This document shows, in pieces, positions 6,862 through 13,581 of a stretch of 13,581 nucleotides of DNA. This stretch comes from Campylobacterota bacterium (GTDB lineage Bacteria; Campylobacterota; Campylobacteria; Campylobacterales; Sulfurovaceae), in contig QMKT01000032.1 in NCBI GenBank assembly GCA_003646505.1, forward strand, positions 1-13,581. The letters run 5' to 3'. A program made the position numbers and the translations under genes. Every line of letters begins with the position of its first letter. The stretch's first letter is position 1. The notes beneath the pieces are model-generated. The model was not told where the DNA came from. It was given only the letters and a program-made list of their open reading frames with translations, and ran no database searches.

Positions 6862-9177
6862 ATGGCAGAATATGGTGCTAGTAATATTAAAGTCCTTAAA
6901 GGACTAGAAGCGGTAAGAAAAAGACCTGGTATGTACATCGGTGACACCTCTACAAAAGGTCTTCATCACCTTGTATATGAAGTTGTAGATAACTCTATCG
7001 ATGAGGCTATGGCTGGTTTTTGTGATACCATCAAAGTAACCCTTACCAAAGCAGGTTCAGCAATCATTGAAGATAATGGTCGTGGTATTCCTGTTACGAT
7101 GCACCCTACTGAGAAAATGTCTGCGGCAACCGTTGTACTGACCGTACTCCACGCGGGTGGTAAATTTGACAAAGACACCTACAAAGTTTCTGGTGGTCTT
7201 CACGGGGTTGGTGTTTCTGTTGTAAATGCCCTCTCCAAAGACTTACACCTCACCGTTAACCGTGATGGGGCTATCCATGAACAGGACTTTAAAGAAGGTA
7301 TCCCTCAAGAAATATTGGCAACCACGGGGAATACCCGTAAGAAAGGTACCAAAATAGAGTTCTGGCCGGATGACTCTATCTTTACTGAGTCTGTTGATTT
7401 CCAAAAAGAGATCCTGATGAAAAGGTTTAAGGAACTCTGTTACCTTAACCCAAAGATCACGATCGACTTTAGAGATGAGCGTGACGGTACAAAAGAAGTC
7501 TTCCACTTTGCCGGTGGTATCAAACAGTTTGTAGAAGATATGAATAGCAAAGAGCCGCTTTCAAATGCACAGTTCTTCCAGGGGAAAGCAGATGATATCG
7601 AGATCGACATTGCGATCATGTACTGTGATGCTGACTCTGAAAAGTCACTCTCATTTGTAAACAACATTAAAACAGCTGATGGTGGTACACATGAAGCAGG
7701 TTTTAGAGCGGGACTGACACGTTCTATGTCAAGCTATATCTCCAAAAATGCGAATGCCAAAGAGAAAGGTACTAAAATCACTGGTGATGACTGTAAGGAA
7801 GGCCTTATTTGTATCGTCTCAGTACGTGTACCCGAACCACAATTTGAAGGTCAGACCAAAGGGAAACTAGGTTCTTCTTATGTGCGTCCGTTGGTACAAA
7901 AATTCTTCTCTGAGAACTTTAATAAATACCTCGAAGAAAACCCTATAGAAGCAAAAGCGATCATGGCACAAGTACTGCTTGCTGCACGTGGTAGAGATGC
8001 GGCTAAAAGAGCAAAAGATCTGGTAAAACGTAAAGACTCTATGAGCATCGGAACACTTCCTGGTAAACTTGCAGACTGTCAGAGTAAAGACCCTGAAATT
8101 TCTGAAATTTACCTGGTGGAAGGGGACTCTGCAGGAGGTTCTGCGAAACAGGGACGTGACAGAGTATTCCAAGCGATCTTACCACTTAAAGGTAAGATCC
8201 TGAATGTTGAAAAAGCACGTTTAGAAAAGATCCTTAAATCCGACGAGATCAAAAACATGATCACGGCACTTGGCTGTGGTATCGGTGAAGAATTTAACGA
8301 AGAAAAACTGAGATACCACAAAGTCATCATCATGACCGATGCCGATGTTGATGGGTCACACATTCAAACACTGCTTATGACATTCTTCTTTAGATTCTTA
8401 AAGCCTATCATTGAAAAAGGATACCTCTACCTTGCACAACCACCTCTTTATCGTTATAAAAAAGGGAAAAATGAAACCTATCTCAAAGATGAAAAATCAC
8501 TTAATGATTTCCTCATAGAACATGGTATCACAGCAATAGAAAGTACAACAATGGGGCAAGCTGATCTTGTTGATCTCTTTAAACTTGTCGCTTATTACCG
8601 TATGACACTCAAAGAGCTCGAAAAACGTTTTGCCTTACCTGAAATGATCCGATACATGATAGAAAACCCTGATGTTGTCGGTACGGACAACAAAGCACTG
8701 GCTAAAACGATCGAAGACTATATTGCGAAACTGGGATACAATATCCTCAATAAGTCAATTACAAATGAGACTATTCATCTTTTTGTCCAAACAAATGATG
8801 GTCTGGAAGAACTTATTGTTGATGATATACTTTTCACCAATCCTCACTATAATGAGGCAATTCTGATCCATCAAAAGATACAAGCACACATCACAGATGA
8901 ATTTAAAGACCAGGACTTGCTTGAGTTGTTTGAAATGGTAGAATCCTCAGCCAAAAAAGGTGCATACATTCAACGCTACAAAGGTCTGGGAGAAATGAAC
9001 CCTGAACAACTTTGGGAGACAACAATGACACCTGAGAATAGAAGACTTTTACAAGTCAAAATAGAAGATGATGAAGCAGCAAGTGACACGTTTGTCCTCT
9101 TCATGGGTGATGAAGTTGAACCAAGACGAAATTACATCGAAAGCCATGCCAAAGATGTGAAACATTTGGATGTCTAA
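6862..9177 (+). CDS. gyrB: DNA gyrase subunit B
   Basis: GyrB is the ATPase subunit of the A2B2 gyrase that introduces negative supercoils in DNA. The 771-aa length is usual for Campylobacterota. The GHKL ATPase domain shows VYEVVDNSIDEA (38-49), IEDNGRGIPV (69-78) and SGGLHGVGVSVVNAL (110-124). The transducer follows, then the TOPRIM domain with EIYLVEGDSAGGSAKQGRDR (415-434, catalytic E420) and the Mg-binding TDADVDGSH (492-500, D493, D495, D497). The C-terminal QRYKGLGEMNPEQLW (704-718) contacts GyrA. The start has GGAG 7 nt upstream and gives the standard MAEYGASNIKVLKGLEAVRKRPGMYIG beginning, described here by its key residues R20, R21 and G23-Y25. It is preceded by a 21-bp palindrome, and its stop overlaps the start of the next gene by 1 nt (TAATG). 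Confidence 0.98.
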   Translation: MAEYGASNIKVLKGLEAVRKRPGMYIGDTSTKGLHHLVYEVVDNSIDEAMAGFCDTIKVTLTKAGSAIIEDNGRGIPVTMHPTEKMSAATVVLTVLHAGGKFDKDTYKVSGGLHGVGVSVVNALSKDLHLTVNRDGAIHEQDFKEGIPQEILATTGNTRKKGTKIEFWPDDSIFTESVDFQKEILMKRFKELCYLNPKITIDFRDERDGTKEVFHFAGGIKQFVEDMNSKEPLSNAQFFQGKADDIEIDIAIMYCDADSEKSLSFVNNIKTADGGTHEAGFRAGLTRSMSSYISKNANAKEKGTKITGDDCKEGLICIVSVRVPEPQFEGQTKGKLGSSYVRPLVQKFFSENFNKYLEENPIEAKAIMAQVLLAARGRDAAKRAKDLVKRKDSMSIGTLPGKLADCQSKDPEISEIYLVEGDSAGGSAKQGRDRVFQAILPLKGKILNVEKARLEKILKSDEIKNMITALGCGIGEEFNEEKLRYHKVIIMTDADVDGSHIQTLLMTFFFRFLKPIIEKGYLYLAQPPLYRYKKGKNETYLKDEKSLNDFLIEHGITAIESTTMGQADLVDLFKLVAYYRMTLKELEKRFALPEMIRYMIENPDVVGTDNKALAKTIEDYIAKLGYNILNKSITNETIHLFVQTNDGLEELIVDDILFTNPHYNEAILIHQKIQAHITDEFKDQDLLELFEMVESSAKKGAYIQRYKGLGEMNPEQLWETTMTPENRRLLQVKIEDDEAASDTFVLFMGDEVEPRRNYIESHAKDVKHLDV

Positions 9178-10607
9178 TGCTTCAATCCCAAAAAGAAGAA
9201 CGAGGAAGACGTTTTACACTGGCACTTAGAGCTGGTATACCCGTACTTCTTCTTGTTTTTCTTGTTTTTTATACCACCATGCACAAAGGAGAAGTCCCTA
9301 GTATAAGTCTACTGGACGGACTCCTTCTTACAGGTATTACCTTTGTAACCATCTACTTTATCTATTTTCTTATGAACCTTTCTGTTCAGGAAACTATCAT
9401 TGATCAAACCACACAAGGCTATAATAAAAAATCTTTTCTCAAAAAGTTGCAGTACTATAAACCCACTTCCATTGCCTGCCTAAACATAAAAAATCTTACC
9501 CTTTTGAGTGAAAATTACAGTAGTGACCAAATCGATAATCTTCTTTACACGATAAGTTCTCAGCTCAATCAGCTGTTTACCCAAAATGGTTCTGACCGTA
9601 TACTCATAGGGCGTGGGCGTGGCTCTGAAGTACTCATTGCCGTCAATAATAATGATCAGGATATGCAGTCTATCTTAGAAACGATGATCAAAGAAAACAG
9701 CAGTATTAACAATATGGAAGTAGATTATACTTTTGCCGTGGTCACCAATACCAATGATGACTTTCAAAAAGCCATTTTACAACTTAGAGACATTATTGCC
9801 AGTCAATCTGTCCAAGATGATGCAGAACAAAATACTCACAATATAAAAGACACAAAAGAGCTCTCAGATATAGAGAAGTATGTGATTTCTGCTATCAAAA
9901 ACAAAGACTTACTTTTATCTTTTAGACCTCTGCTCAATACCCATACAGATATCGTAGATACCTATGAAATCGCTATAAAACTCAAATGTTATACACAAAA
10001 TGATGATATCTTACCGCGTATTTATCTTCCTATTGTCAATCGTCTTGGTTTAGGACGAGAGTATGATCTTACACTGGTTAAGCATGTCATAGACCTTCTG
10101 CCTTTAGTCAATGAAAATATTTCTTTTACCTTTAACCTTTCACCTTTTTCTCTTAGAGACCATACCTTTCAAACAAAAGTATTTGAGTATTTAACGCTCA
10201 GAAACGTAGCCCCTTCACGTCTCATCATCCAACTTTATGAACGAAAAACACACCATGATCTTAGTGGATACCTCAAGACACTAAAAAAATTCAGATCCCA
10301 TGGTCTTCGTATTTGTATCGACAATTTTGGTTCATCCAATGCCTCCATGAAGTATATGAAACACTTTAAATTTGACATGATCCAATTTGATAGAGATTAT
10401 GTCACAAATCTTGAAAATGAAACAACCTATGCCATGTTGCACTCTCTTATTAAAATGTCTAAAGACCTACAAGTTAAAACTGTTGCAAAATGGGTAGATA
10501 ATGAGAGTCAGGAAGAGAAGTTAAAAGCACTTGGTATTGACTATGTGCAAGGGTTTGGCATAAGCAAACCTATCAATGAAGAAATACTCATTAACAGATA
10601 CAATTAA
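9177..10607 (+). CDS. membrane protein with degenerate GGDEF and EAL domains
   Basis: A 476-aa protein with two N-terminal membrane segments (about 18-35 and 45-67), a degenerate GGDEF domain (about 78-215) and a degenerate EAL domain (about 232-474). The GGDEF site reads RGRGSEVLI (146-154), having lost the GG(D/E)EF residues. In the EAL domain the signature EAL is YEIAIKLK (263-270), the FxxNLSPxSL block is kept (318-326), the usual E of LEITE is in QLYERKT (352-358), DNFGSSNASMKYM (382-394) replaces D.FGTG..S..YL, FDMIQFDRDYV is at 399-409, AEG is AKW (437-439), and QGFGISKP is kept (458-465). With several metal- and substrate-binding acids missing, neither cyclase nor phosphodiesterase activity is expected; a c-di-GMP-binding or scaffold role is possible. 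The start overlaps the gyrB stop by 1 nt, so expression is coupled to gyrB. The functional link is unknown. Confidence 0.85.
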   Translation: MLQSQKEERGRRFTLALRAGIPVLLLVFLVFYTTMHKGEVPSISLLDGLLLTGITFVTIYFIYFLMNLSVQETIIDQTTQGYNKKSFLKKLQYYKPTSIACLNIKNLTLLSENYSSDQIDNLLYTISSQLNQLFTQNGSDRILIGRGRGSEVLIAVNNNDQDMQSILETMIKENSSINNMEVDYTFAVVTNTNDDFQKAILQLRDIIASQSVQDDAEQNTHNIKDTKELSDIEKYVISAIKNKDLLLSFRPLLNTHTDIVDTYEIAIKLKCYTQNDDILPRIYLPIVNRLGLGREYDLTLVKHVIDLLPLVNENISFTFNLSPFSLRDHTFQTKVFEYLTLRNVAPSRLIIQLYERKTHHDLSGYLKTLKKFRSHGLRICIDNFGSSNASMKYMKHFKFDMIQFDRDYVTNLENETTYAMLHSLIKMSKDLQVKTVAKWVDNESQEEKLKALGIDYVQGFGISKPINEEILINRYN

Positions 10608-10690
10608 AGCATTTTGTCACATCTCTGCCTTCTGCCTTTACAAAAATATTACAATTTGACACATATTAACTCTCTTTTCCAAAAATCTAT

Positions 10691-10696
10691 TATGAT
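10691..10696 (+). promoter_or_regulatory. candidate -10 of the HTH gene
   Basis: TATGAT lies about 28 nt upstream of the ATG at 10724 and would start transcription near 10703. AAGGA at 10714-10718 is a good ribosome binding site. A perfect TTGACA at 10656-10661 is 29 nt upstream of this box, too far to be its -35 element. Confidence 0.4.
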
Positions 10697-10723
10697 ACGT
10701 GCATATAAATAAGAAGGATATGC

Positions 10724-10957
10724 ATGATAGATTTTTATGAAGTAATGCAGAGAGTCAAGCAGATACTCTCTACCCAAATCCAGAAAGAAAAAATACTGGA
10801 CAGAGATATAGCAGATTCTCTTGCACTTGATCCACAATACTTTGCCGTGATTAAAAGACGTAAAAAGATTCCTTATGAACCTCTGGCTCATTTTTGTAAA
10901 CAGCATCATATCAGTTTGAACTGGATACTTTTAGCACAGAAACCTCAATACCTCTAA
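10724..10957 (+). CDS. small CI-repressor-type helix-turn-helix protein
   Basis: A 77-aa protein resembling the N-terminal DNA-binding domain of phage CI-type repressors (Bac_CI_repr type): a leading helix FYEVMQRVKQIL (4-15), then RDIADSLALDPQYFAVIKRRKKIPYEPLAHFC (27-58), where IADSLAL-DPQYFAVIKRRKK forms the HTH, ending in HHISLNWILLAQKP (61-74). There is no C-terminal peptidase or dimerisation domain, so it is a standalone domain. An AAGGA 5 nt upstream of the ATG supports the start. Small chromosomal proteins of this type are, to my knowledge, common in Campylobacterota and need not mark a prophage; no phage genes are nearby. It converges on the 121-aa gene, with stops 10 nt apart. Targets are unknown. 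Confidence 0.8.
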   Translation: MIDFYEVMQRVKQILSTQIQKEKILDRDIADSLALDPQYFAVIKRRKKIPYEPLAHFCKQHHISLNWILLAQKPQYL

Positions 10958-10967
10958 ACTTTAGGTT

Positions 10968-11333
10968 TTAGATCTTAATGAACAGGATATACCGTTTTTC
11001 CTCATCATTCTTTCCAAAACCAACTATTTCCATATCAGAGTATTGGGCATTGACATCTATTCTAAGCTCATACATCATTACATCCATGTCCTGTATCAAC
11101 AAAGGAGGAATAAGTGCTCCTATCGTCACCCTTGTCTCACTGCCATCCATTTTAAAGTTAAGTTGTTTATTCTCACCATCTAGACTTGAAATGTTTAAAG
11201 GTGCTTCACCTGCATAAATAAGTTTTTCACTGTTATTCTCATCTGTCTTGAGAAGCCCGGCAGTCACTTCATATGCTTCATGGTTTCCTATCTGTTCTCT
11301 TACGTCCTCTATGAGGTCTATGATGAACTTCAT
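10968..11333 (-). CDS. conserved-looking hypothetical protein, 121 aa
   Basis: I do not recognise this protein. It is 121 aa, acidic, without signal peptide or membrane segment, so probably cytoplasmic. It starts with an amphipathic helix (MKFIIDLIEDVREQIGNHEAYEV, key hydrophobic positions F3, I5, L7, I8, V11, I15) and continues as predicted beta-strands: EKLIYAGEAPLNI, KQLNFKMDG, TRVTIGALIPPLLI, VMMYELRIDV, DMEIVGFG, RYILFIKI. Real-gene evidence is AAAGGA (minus strand, 11340-11345) correctly spaced before the ATG, a candidate -10 just upstream, and the compact convergent layout with the HTH gene. It lies downstream of fusA on the same strand, but a 204-bp gap with an inverted repeat separates them, so it is probably a separate unit. 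Confidence 0.75.
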   Translation of the reverse strand: MKFIIDLIEDVREQIGNHEAYEVTAGLLKTDENNSEKLIYAGEAPLNISSLDGENKQLNFKMDGSETRVTIGALIPPLLIQDMDVMMYELRIDVNAQYSDMEIVGFGKNDEEKRYILFIKI

Positions 11334-11352
11334 TTTTTATCCTTTAAATACT

Positions 11353-11358
11353 ATTGTA
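11353..11358 (-). promoter_or_regulatory. candidate -10 of the 121-aa gene
   Basis: The minus strand reads TTAGTATACAATAG, giving TACAAT or TATACA as a -10 box in a strongly AT-rich stretch (11345-11430). Transcription would start near 11346, leaving a short leader that still contains the AAAGGA ribosome binding site. The AT-richness makes chance matches likely. Confidence 0.35.
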
Positions 11359-11419
11359 TACTAATTTAAAATTAAAATAGAATAATACTAAAATTATGGA
11401 ATGGTTAATATTTAGATTT

Positions 11420-11547
11420 AAATAGTTAAAGATTTTGTAGTAGTTTGCTGAAGATTTGAAGGTTGTGATGAAGGAGTGTACGTTCAGTACATGACTGAAC
11501 TCACTCCTTCAAAGATGCAGTGAAATACTACGAAAGATTAACTATTT
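11420..11547. repeat. long interrupted inverted repeat at the 3' end of fusA
   Basis: This fills much of the 204-bp gap 11334-11537. The outer ends match perfectly (AAATAGTTAA at 11420-11429 with TTAACTATTT at 11538-11547). Further inside are GTAGTA (11437-11442) with TACTAC (11526-11531) and TTTGAAGG (11455-11462) with CCTTCAAA (11506-11513). The core is a strong hairpin: TGAAGGAGTG (11469-11478) with CACTCCTTCA (11502-11511), then TTCAGT (11483-11488) with ACTGAA (11494-11499) around a 5-nt loop. The left arm is about 13 nt longer, seemingly through a TTGTGATGAAGG insertion or partial duplication. The right arm contains the fusA stop and last two codons. No T-run follows the hairpin in the fusA direction. 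It may be a decayed palindromic repeat element or a 3'-end RNA structure of the fusA transcript. Confidence 0.7.
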
Positions 11548-13581
11548 CTCTTTTCGATGATTTCTTTTGCTACGTTTTGTGGAACTTCTTCATAGTGATC
11601 AAATTCCATAGCGTACGTTGCACGACCTTGTGTCATTGAACGTAGGTCTGTTGAGTATCCGAACATTTCAGAAAGTGGCACAAATGCGTTAACGATTTTA
11701 GATCCGGCTCTGTCATCCATTCCTGATACTTGTCCACGTCTTTTGGCAATATCACCAATAACGTCTCCCATATAATCTTCTGGAGTTTCAACTTCAACTT
11801 TCATCATAGGCTCAAGGATAATAGGGTTAGCTTTTCTACATCCCTCTCTTAAACCCATTGATGCGGCAAGTTTAAATGCCATTTCAGATGAATCGACATC
11901 ATGGTAAGAACCATCATATACAGTAACTTTTAGATCTTCCACAGGGTAACCTGCTTGGATACCTCTAGCCATTGCTTCTTGAATACCTTTATCAATTGGT
12001 TTGATAAATTCTTTTGGAATTACCCCACCTTTAACTGCATCCACAAACTCATAACCAAATCCTGGTTCTTGTGGCTCAATTTTAAGGTAAACGTGACCAA
12101 ATTGTCCACGACCACCTGATTGTTTAGCATATTTGTACTCTTGATCAACAGCATCTTTAATAGTCTCACGGTAAGAAACCTGTGGTGCACCTACATCAGC
12201 TTCTACATTAAATTCTCTTTTCATTCTATCTACAAGAATTTCAAGGTGAAGTTCACCCATTCCTGAAATAATAGTTTGACCAGTCTCTTCATCTGAAGAA
12301 ACACGGAAAGAAGGATCTTCTGCTGCTAGCTTACCTAGTGCAACACCCATTTTCTCTTGATCGGCTTTAGTTTTAGGCTCAACCGCAACAGAGATAACTG
12401 GATCCGGGAAATCCATTCTTTCAAGTACCACTTTGTCAGAAGCATCACAAAGTGTATCACCAGTAGTTGTGTTCTTAAGACCAACAACAGCACCGATCTC
12501 ACCTGCATAAATTTCAGATACTTCTTCACGTTTAATCGCGTGCATTTTCATGATACGACCGATACGCTCTTTTTTGTCTTTTGTTGAGTTATGTACGTAA
12601 GAACCTGACTCCAAAGAACCACGATACACACGGATAAACGTCAACTGACCAACAAATGGATCTGTCATAATTTTAAATGCTAATGATGCAAATGCACCCT
12701 CGTCAGATGAAGGAACAACAATTTCTTTCTCTTCGTCATCCATCATAGTACCTTTGATATCAGCACATTCTAATGGAGATGGAAGGTAATCAACAACAGC
12801 GTCAAGTAAAGTCTGAACACCTTTGTTTTTAAAGGCAGAGCCAACAGTCATAGGAACAATATGCATACCAATAGTTGCAGCTTTAATCCCAGCAACTATT
12901 TCTGCTTCTGTAAGTTCTTCACCTTCAAGAAATTTCTCCATAAGTGCTTCATTACAATCTGCTTCAGAAATTTTCTCAACAAGATTTTCACGGTATTTAT
13001 CACATAACTCAACCATGTCTTCTGGAATCTCTTCTACATGATAGTTAGAACCCATTTCTGCATCTTTATCCCAAACGATTGCTTTCATCTTAACAAGATC
13101 GACAACACCTGCAAAGTTTTCTTCTGCACCGATTGGCAATTGGATAGGAACTGGATTCCCTTTTAATCTCTCAACGATTTGTCTCTCAACTTCATAAAAG
13201 TCAGACCCAGTTCTATCATATTTGTTTACAAATACAATTGAAGGTACACCATAACGGTTTCTTTGTCTCCATACTGTCTCAGATTGTGGTTGAACCCCAC
13301 CAACTGCACAGAATACAGATACTGCACCATCAAGTACTCTCATAGAACGTTCAACTTCAATAGTAAAGTCAACGTGTCCCGGAGTATCGATAATGTTAAT
13401 TTGCTTTTTATTCCATTCACAAGTAGTCGCAGCAGAAGTAATGGTAATACCTCTTTCTTGCTCTTGCTCCATCCAGTCCATTGTTGCAGCACCATCATGT
13501 ACTTCACCAATTTTGTGTTCAACACCTGTATAGAAAAGAATTCTTTCAGTTGTTGTTGTTTTACCTGCATCAATGTGAGCA
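11538..13581 (-). CDS. fusA: elongation factor G, partial (5' end beyond right edge)
   Basis: EF-G is the ribosomal translocase GTPase; it also acts in ribosome recycling with RRF. The reading frame is open to the right edge, so an internal Met at 13481 is not the start: the first complete codons read [19 protein letters not shown], the P-loop (G1). About 680 of some 697 residues are visible, and roughly 17 N-terminal residues are missing. The other GTPase motifs are [12 protein letters not shown] (G2), DTPGHVDF (G3), NKYDRTG (G4, 13215-13226 for Asn-Lys-Tyr-Asp) and GSAFKNKG (G5). Domain IV shows [14 protein letters not shown] and [22 protein letters not shown]; the end is [22 protein letters not shown]4 has Tyr where EF-G normally has Met. 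It is probably the last gene of an rpsL-rpsG-fusA (str) operon reading leftward; that is inference since upstream genes are outside. The stop codon lies in the inverted repeat. Confidence 0.97.
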   Translation of the reverse strand, partial: AHIDAGKTTTTERILFYTGVEHKIGEVHDGAATMDWMEQEQERGITITSAATTCEWNKKQINIIDTPGHVDFTIEVERSMRVLDGAVSVFCAVGGVQPQSETVWRQRNRYGVPSIVFVNKYDRTGSDFYEVERQIVERLKGNPVPIQLPIGAEENFAGVVDLVKMKAIVWDKDAEMGSNYHVEEIPEDMVELCDKYRENLVEKISEADCNEALMEKFLEGEELTEAEIVAGIKAATIGMHIVPMTVGSAFKNKGVQTLLDAVVDYLPSPLECADIKGTMMDDEEKEIVVPSSDEGAFASLAFKIMTDPFVGQLTFIRVYRGSLESGSYVHNSTKDKKERIGRIMKMHAIKREEVSEIYAGEIGAVVGLKNTTTGDTLCDASDKVVLERMDFPDPVISVAVEPKTKADQEKMGVALGKLAAEDPSFRVSSDEETGQTIISGMGELHLEILVDRMKREFNVEADVGAPQVSYRETIKDAVDQEYKYAKQSGGRGQFGHVYLKIEPQEPGFGYEFVDAVKGGVIPKEFIKPIDKGIQEAMARGIQAGYPVEDLKVTVYDGSYHDVDSSEMAFKLAASMGLREGCRKANPIILEPMMKVEVETPEDYMGDVIGDIAKRRGQVSGMDDRAGSKIVNAFVPLSEMFGYSTDLRSMTQGRATYAMEFDHYEEVPQNVAKEIIEKRNS

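Noticed and set aside
6849..6881. Short upstream frame (ATG GAG TCT ... TAG, 10 codons) overlapping the gyrB start
   Set aside because: Its ATG overlaps the GGAG used by gyrB and has no ribosome binding site of its own; most likely chance.
10624..10638. Tandem TCTGCCT repeat after the GGDEF/EAL gene, considered as part of a terminator
   Set aside because: It is a two-copy direct repeat without an inverted partner or T-run; no terminator is evident in 10608-10690.
10656..10661. Perfect TTGACA box upstream of the HTH gene
   Set aside because: No -10 element lies 16-18 nt downstream; the nearest candidate (10691) is 29 nt away.
10940..10968. AAACCT / AGGTTT inverted repeat between the convergent HTH and 121-aa genes
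   Set aside because: Only a 6-bp AT-containing stem with a long loop; too weak to be called a bidirectional terminator.
11538..13481. fusA start at the Met at 13481
   Set aside because: The frame continues to the window edge and encodes the P-loop [12 protein letters not shown], so this Met is internal and the gene is cut by the edge.

Overview
The window looks like chromosomal core sequence from a Campylobacterota (epsilonproteobacterial) organism, most likely a Sulfurovum- or Sulfurimonas-like chemolithotroph. This rests on AT-rich DNA, extended -10 promoters (TGnTATAAT) without clear -35 boxes, a short Dxr, a compact NFACT protein, and a cdsA-dxr-x-tsaD order that recalls Campylobacter jejuni. 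The genus is an inference from protein flavour, not a database match. I see no tRNA or rRNA gene, CRISPR array, transposase, integrase or clear sign of recent transfer.

Left part (1-1936, minus strand): leuC (isopropylmalate dehydratase large subunit) is followed after 1 nt by a secreted, SPOR-like protein that runs off the left edge. A 125-bp divergent promoter region separates leuC from an NFACT/RqcH-like ribosome quality-control gene on the plus strand, which appears to be leaderless.

Middle part (3300-6744, plus strand): a tightly packed operon of cdsA (phospholipid precursor), dxr (isoprenoid precursor), a small RBBP9/YdeN-type serine hydrolase and tsaD (tRNA t6A modification). It has its own extended -10 promoter, gaps of 3 nt or overlaps, and a likely intrinsic terminator whose first arm lies inside the end of tsaD. 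Next comes gyrB (DNA gyrase B). A perfect 21-bp palindrome sits in its leader, and a 1-nt stop/start overlap couples it to a membrane protein with degenerate GGDEF and EAL domains.

Right part (10608-13581): a 77-aa CI-repressor-type helix-turn-helix protein (plus strand) converges on an unrecognised 121-aa gene (minus strand). Beyond that is fusA (elongation factor G, minus strand), whose first codons lie past the right edge. Between the 121-aa gene and fusA is a long interrupted inverted repeat of about 128 bp, whose outer arm includes the fusA stop codon.

Most of the window is ordinary housekeeping sequence, and I do not claim a new multi-gene system. The points most worth a second look are the inverted repeat at the end of fusA, the gyrB leader palindrome, the apparently catalytically dead GGDEF/EAL protein coupled to gyrB, and the leaderless, shortened NFACT protein.
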